This document shows, one piece after another, positions 61,236-64,000 of a stretch of DNA of 64,000 bases; position 1 is the first letter of the stretch; each line of letters begins with the position of its first letter. The stretch spans positions 310,001 to 374,000 of the forward strand of contig CABJAM010000007.1 of assembly GCA_902363555.1 (NCBI GenBank). Direction: 5' to 3'. The position numbers and the translations under genes were made by a program. The DNA is from Lachnospiraceae bacterium. Its GTDB lineage: Bacteria > Bacillota > Clostridia > Lachnospirales > Lachnospiraceae. The notes beneath the pieces are model-generated. The model was not told where the DNA came from, did no database searches, and was given only the letters and a program-made list of their open reading frames with translations.

Positions 61236-62510
61236 TTAAAACACGCGATCCCCCTCCACATACTTAGCGAACACATTCCTCTCATCCCCAAGGAAGATCA
61301 CCCGCTCCAGCCGTTTTTCCACATCCAGTGCCTGCGGATGCGGCAGTGACGCATCATCCAAAACGACCAGATCCGCCGCATAACCTTCCTCAAAGCTGCC
61401 GCACTTCCCAAAGAAAGCGCCGCCACCCTTCGTGCCCAGATAAAAGCTCTCCGAAACCGACAATGGCCGGCAGCTCTCATCCACAAGCCGCCAGTACATC
61501 TTGGACATCCCGACTGCATCGGCCATAGCCCGAAGTATGGACAATGAATATCCGCCCGCGATATCGGTGCCCAGACCCATATTCAGCCCCCGGTCCATAT
61601 ACTTGCGTGCAGGAGCGATCCCCGACGCCAGATTCAGATTCGACTGCGGACAATGTGCGACAAAAACGCCCCGCTTCTTCATCAACTCCACCTCAGCGTC
61701 GCCGCTGTACACACAGTGTGCCATGATGGACGGCCCGTTGGCGCCAAATAATCCGTAGCGGTCATACGTCTCCCCGTAAAATCCCGCATCCGGACAAAGC
61801 TCACCGACAAAGGCGATCTCCCCGGGATTTTCCGATAAGTGGGACTGCACCGGCAAATGATATTCCTTTTGAAGCCGGCCAATGCGCTCCATCAAATCAT
61901 CAGAACAGGCTGGCGTAAACCGCGGCGTCAATATGGGCTGAATGTTTTTGTAAGCCCCCATCGTCTCCTCGATCCAGCGGCGTGTATCCATTTCAGATGT
62001 GGCACTATCCTTCTCACATAAAAAATCCGGACAGTTCCGATCCATATTTACCTTCCCCACAAAGGCCTTCACCTGCGTCTGTTCAAGTAGATCCATTAAA
62101 AGCTTTGTGGCCGGCACATGGAGTGTGGCAAACACGGCTGCCCTTGTGGTAGCGCTGTGTTTCAGGTCATTGGCAAAGATCTCATAGGCTCTGGCCGCAT
62201 AATCCAGATCCGCGTACTTGGATTCCTCCGGGAATGTGTGGGTATTTAACCACTCCATCAGCTCCATATCCATCCCCAGACTGCGAAATGCATATTGGGG
62301 CGCATGAAGATGCAGATCCGAAAGCCCCGGTATAATCAGCCGGTCGCCATAATCCGTCAACGGCAGTGCGGCGTACTGCTCCGGCAATGTTTCAAAGACT
62401 CCGGCCACCCGCTGATCCTCACATACCAGATAACCATTTTCCACGATCTCGATTTTTTCAGGCACCGGACTGTAACAAATGTGCCCCCTGACAACAAAAC
62501 TCTTTTCCAT
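61236..62510 (-). CDS. guaD: Guanine deaminase
   Basis: 424 residues, amidohydrolase fold. Metal motif PGLSDLHLHAPQYAFR; substrate and later metal residues in CPQSNLNLASG, HLSENPGE and GLGTDIAGGYS. Converts guanine to xanthine. Start 62510 follows AAAGGAG; the longer frame begins inside that region. A single gene behind a guanine-class riboswitch and consensus promoter, feeding the xdh operon 14 kb away. Confidence 0.95.
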   Translation of the reverse strand: MEKSFVVRGHICYSPVPEKIEIVENGYLVCEDQRVAGVFETLPEQYAALPLTDYGDRLIIPGLSDLHLHAPQYAFRSLGMDMELMEWLNTHTFPEESKYADLDYAARAYEIFANDLKHSATTRAAVFATLHVPATKLLMDLLEQTQVKAFVGKVNMDRNCPDFLCEKDSATSEMDTRRWIEETMGAYKNIQPILTPRFTPACSDDLMERIGRLQKEYHLPVQSHLSENPGEIAFVGELCPDAGFYGETYDRYGLFGANGPSIMAHCVYSGDAEVELMKKRGVFVAHCPQSNLNLASGIAPARKYMDRGLNMGLGTDIAGGYSLSILRAMADAVGMSKMYWRLVDESCRPLSVSESFYLGTKGGGAFFGKCGSFEEGYAADLVVLDDASLPHPQALDVEKRLERVIFLGDERNVFAKYVEGDRVF

Positions 62511-62580
62511 AATTACTGCGTCTCCTTTCTCATGGTAATGCTCAGCCATCGGAATCTATGACAGTCATTTTTGTTATGAG

Positions 62581-62697
62581 AACAAAAAAACCGCCATAAT
62601 TGTCCTGATTTTTTGAGCATACTGCAAAAAACCACTTATAGACAACTATTACGGTAGTTGGTAGAAACGTTCAACCAATTATGAACATATATAAGCA
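62581..62697 (-). promoter_or_regulatory. Purine (guanine-class) riboswitch, guaD
   Basis: Minus strand. P1 core CUUAUA/UAUAAG, P2 GUUCA/UGAAC, junction GUUUCUACC, P3 CAACUA/UAGUUG, J3/1 UCUAUA with C74. Distal segment GACAAUUAUGGCGG (62591-62604) followed by U7 pairs with P3-side CCGUAAUAGUUGUC (62641-62654) at 13 of 14 positions (2 wobble). No other arm can pair with GGCGG, so ligand binding should prevent termination: a predicted ON switch. Confidence 0.88.
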
Positions 62698-62745
62698 TTT
62701 ACTTGTATCACGGAAGCCACGCGCAGGCATGTTTCCTATAGTTTC

Positions 62746-62774
62746 AGTATAGCCGCAGGACTTTTCTTTGTCAA
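62746..62774 (-). promoter_or_regulatory. Sigma-A promoter of guaD
   Basis: TTGACA (62769-62774), 17 bp, TATACT (62746-62751) on the minus strand, about 50 bp before the riboswitch. Confidence 0.85.
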
Positions 62775-62849
62775 TAGACCATGTATTTTTTTTGTTATTT
62801 TTACCATACTAAACTAAACAGACATGATTGTGACTGGAGGTAAATAATA

Positions 62850-63557
62850 ATGGAAGAAATACTACACATTCTGGCTGTCTCGGTCGGATCGATCATTGCA
62901 CTTTTTATTCTCACCAAGCTTATGGGCTACCGGCAAATGTCCCAGCTAAGTATGTTTGATTACATCAACGGTATTACCATCGGCTCCATTGCCGCCGAAA
63001 TGGCCACCTCGCTGGAAAACGATTTTTTAAAGCCGCTGACGGCGATGATCGTCTATGCTCTGGCGGCCCTGCTGCTCTCCCGGCTCTCGGAGCTTTCCAT
63101 CGTCAGCCGGAGGATCGTGGTCGGCCGGCCGAAGGTGCTGTTTAACAATGGCAAGCTTTATTTCAGCAACATGAAGCGCGTCCGGCTGGATCTGGGCGAG
63201 TTTCTCACCCAATGCCGTGTGGCTGGTTATTTTGATATTTCCCAGCTCCAGACCATCGTCATGGAGCCCAATGGCCATTTAAGCTTTCTGCCCAAGGCGG
63301 ATAACCGGCCGCTGACGCCGACGGATCTGTCGATCAAGCCGGCGGATGAAACGCTGGCCGCTACGGTTATCATTGACGGCCATGTGATGAAGGAAAATCT
63401 TCGGACCACAGGCTATGACGAAAAATGGCTGATGAATAAGCTCAAAGGCGCCGGGGTTAGCAATGTGGACCACGTATTTTTAGGTACCTGCGATGCCTCG
63501 GGAAATTTAAATGTTTATGTAAAGGTCACGGAAAAACCTGTGGATTCGCTGATCTAA
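62850..63557 (+). CDS. DUF421 (YetF-like) membrane protein
   Basis: 235 residues. Three N-terminal helices (SVGSIIALFILTKLMGYRQM; ITIGSIAAEMA; LTAMIVYALAALLLSRLS) and a soluble domain with VGRPKVLFNNGKL and LGEFLTQCRVAGYFDISQLQ typical of DUF421/DUF3290 proteins. Function not known; related B. subtilis proteins act in the spore membrane. Start behind CTGGAGG. Confidence 0.9.
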   Translation: MEEILHILAVSVGSIIALFILTKLMGYRQMSQLSMFDYINGITIGSIAAEMATSLENDFLKPLTAMIVYALAALLLSRLSELSIVSRRIVVGRPKVLFNNGKLYFSNMKRVRLDLGEFLTQCRVAGYFDISQLQTIVMEPNGHLSFLPKADNRPLTPTDLSIKPADETLAATVIIDGHVMKENLRTTGYDEKWLMNKLKGAGVSNVDHVFLGTCDASGNLNVYVKVTEKPVDSLI

Positions 63558-63563
63558 AAACTG

Positions 63564-63592
63564 GTAACAGTCCGGCCCCTATGAACTGTTAC
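63564..63592. repeat. Dispersed 29-bp palindrome, copy j
   Basis: GTAACAGTCC, 9-nt spacer, GAACTGTTAC; 9 of 10 positions pair. Immediately after the DUF421 gene, followed by an additional GAACAGTTAC half. Confidence 0.85.
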
Positions 63593-63729
63593 TTTGAACA
63601 GTTACAAAGATTTCATAAAAAGTTTATAGTAAGTTTATAGCTGTCTCAGAGTGAGTGATTGTTTTCCTTCGTAAAATATTGTAATATAGTTAGATGCGTA
63701 ACTATTTTGCCGGGAGCAGGCCAGACTAT

Positions 63730-63793
63730 GCTCCATCCAGCCCAAAACGATATTGATGGCACTGACATTTTCGTTTCCGGCCCCGGATGGAGC
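63730..63793. repeat. Long interrupted hairpin before the TauE/SafE gene
   Basis: GCTCCATCC / GGATGGAGC perfect outer arms, with AAACGA / TCGTTT and GCC/GGC inside. An extended -10 (TGTTATAAT) follows nearer the gene. Possible leader or operator. Confidence 0.5.
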
Positions 63794-63865
63794 GCTGGTA
63801 TTTTTCTGCCCTATGGCGGCTGACCGGCTTAATTGTTATAATTTTTACGGAAAAGGGGAACTGTT

Positions 63866-64000
63866 ATGTTGCTGAAGATTTTAATCTGCTTTTTAGCCGG
63901 TATGGGCGCCGGCCTTGGTACAGGCTTTGCGGGGATGAGCGCCGCCGCAGTGATCAGTCCAATGTTGATCACATTTCTGGGCGTACCTGCGTATGAGGCC
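63866..64000 (+). CDS. TauE/SafE-family transporter, N-terminus only
   Basis: The first 45 codons run to the window edge. ATG 63866 follows AAAAGGGG. The sequence has a strongly hydrophobic, glycine-rich start (CFLAGMGAGLGTGFAGMS; AAAVISPMLITFLG) typical of sulfite exporter TauE/SafE proteins, usually about 250 residues. It would export or import sulfur-containing anions or similar. Confidence 0.75.
   Translation, partial: MLLKILICFLAGMGAGLGTGFAGMSAAAVISPMLITFLGVPAYEA

Noticed and set aside
60516..61349. Four frames inside the large inverted repeat
   Set aside because: Arms carry frames on both strands with indels between copies, which argues against coding; no domains.

Overview
The window looks like chromosome of a spore-forming, anaerobic, probably gut-dwelling clostridium, most likely Lachnospiraceae. 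Evidence: an alpha/beta-type small acid-soluble spore protein, YesM/YesN-type sugar signalling, LplABC-like sugar importers, a DUF4364 protein, the tig-clpP-clpX-lon-yihA chaperone/protease block, orphan radical SAM enzymes and about 50% GC in the genes. The assignment is inferred from gene content only. No rRNA, tRNA, CRISPR array, integrase or intact insertion sequence was seen.

Layout. 0-11.8 kb: a partial membrane protein with a strong promoter/operator, dCMP deaminase and an ABC exporter with a divergent XRE regulator, an AraC regulator, an HPr-like protein without Ser46, an XRE / ImmA-IrrE / PIN-like cassette, a polysaccharide deacetylase, a radical SAM enzyme, a TetR regulator, a DUF218 protein and galM. 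11.8-19.7 kb: a D-Ala-D-Ala carboxypeptidase, a tandem structured repeat, a lone trpB and a four-gene Gld-like ABC operon. 19.9-31.7 kb: a sugar locus with YesN/YesM, two permeases, a solute-binding lipoprotein, two TIM-barrel sugar isomerase-like enzymes and two LacI regulators. 31.8-43.8 kb: accessory and stress genes, namely a MerR/TipA regulator on a 19-bp-spacer promoter, an MNT/HEPN toxin-antitoxin pair, ferritin, a MoxR-DUF58-DUF4129-like operon, an ABC exporter, a strip of decayed genes, and a second XRE-ImmA/IrrE + PIN module. 43.9-50.6 kb: a three-subunit molybdenum hydroxylase (xanthine dehydrogenase type) behind a purine riboswitch, malic enzyme, a YhcC-type radical SAM protein and a DUF4364 protein. 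50.8-60 kb: yihA, lon, clpX, clpP, tig, SASP, a CYTH protein and citrate synthase. 60-64 kb: a 550-bp inverted repeat, guanine deaminase behind a second purine riboswitch, a DUF421 protein and the start of a TauE/SafE transporter.

The most notable signals are: (1) two guanine-class (C74) purine aptamers controlling purine-catabolic genes, each with a terminator whose 3' arm can pair with the aptamer's own P3 arm, which predicts ligand-induced ON switches; (2) a dispersed intergenic palindrome, GTAACMGTTC-N9-GAACKGTTAC, in at least eight copies; (3) a GC-rich two-hairpin repeat in three copies with stem-preserving substitutions; (4) two independent HTH/ImmA-IrrE/PIN modules and one MNT/HEPN module; (5) a graveyard at 41.6-42.0 kb that includes a relic of a second 2Fe-2S molybdenum-hydroxylase subunit 2 kb from the living copy; and (6) a roughly 550-bp head-to-head inverted repeat next to guanine deaminase.
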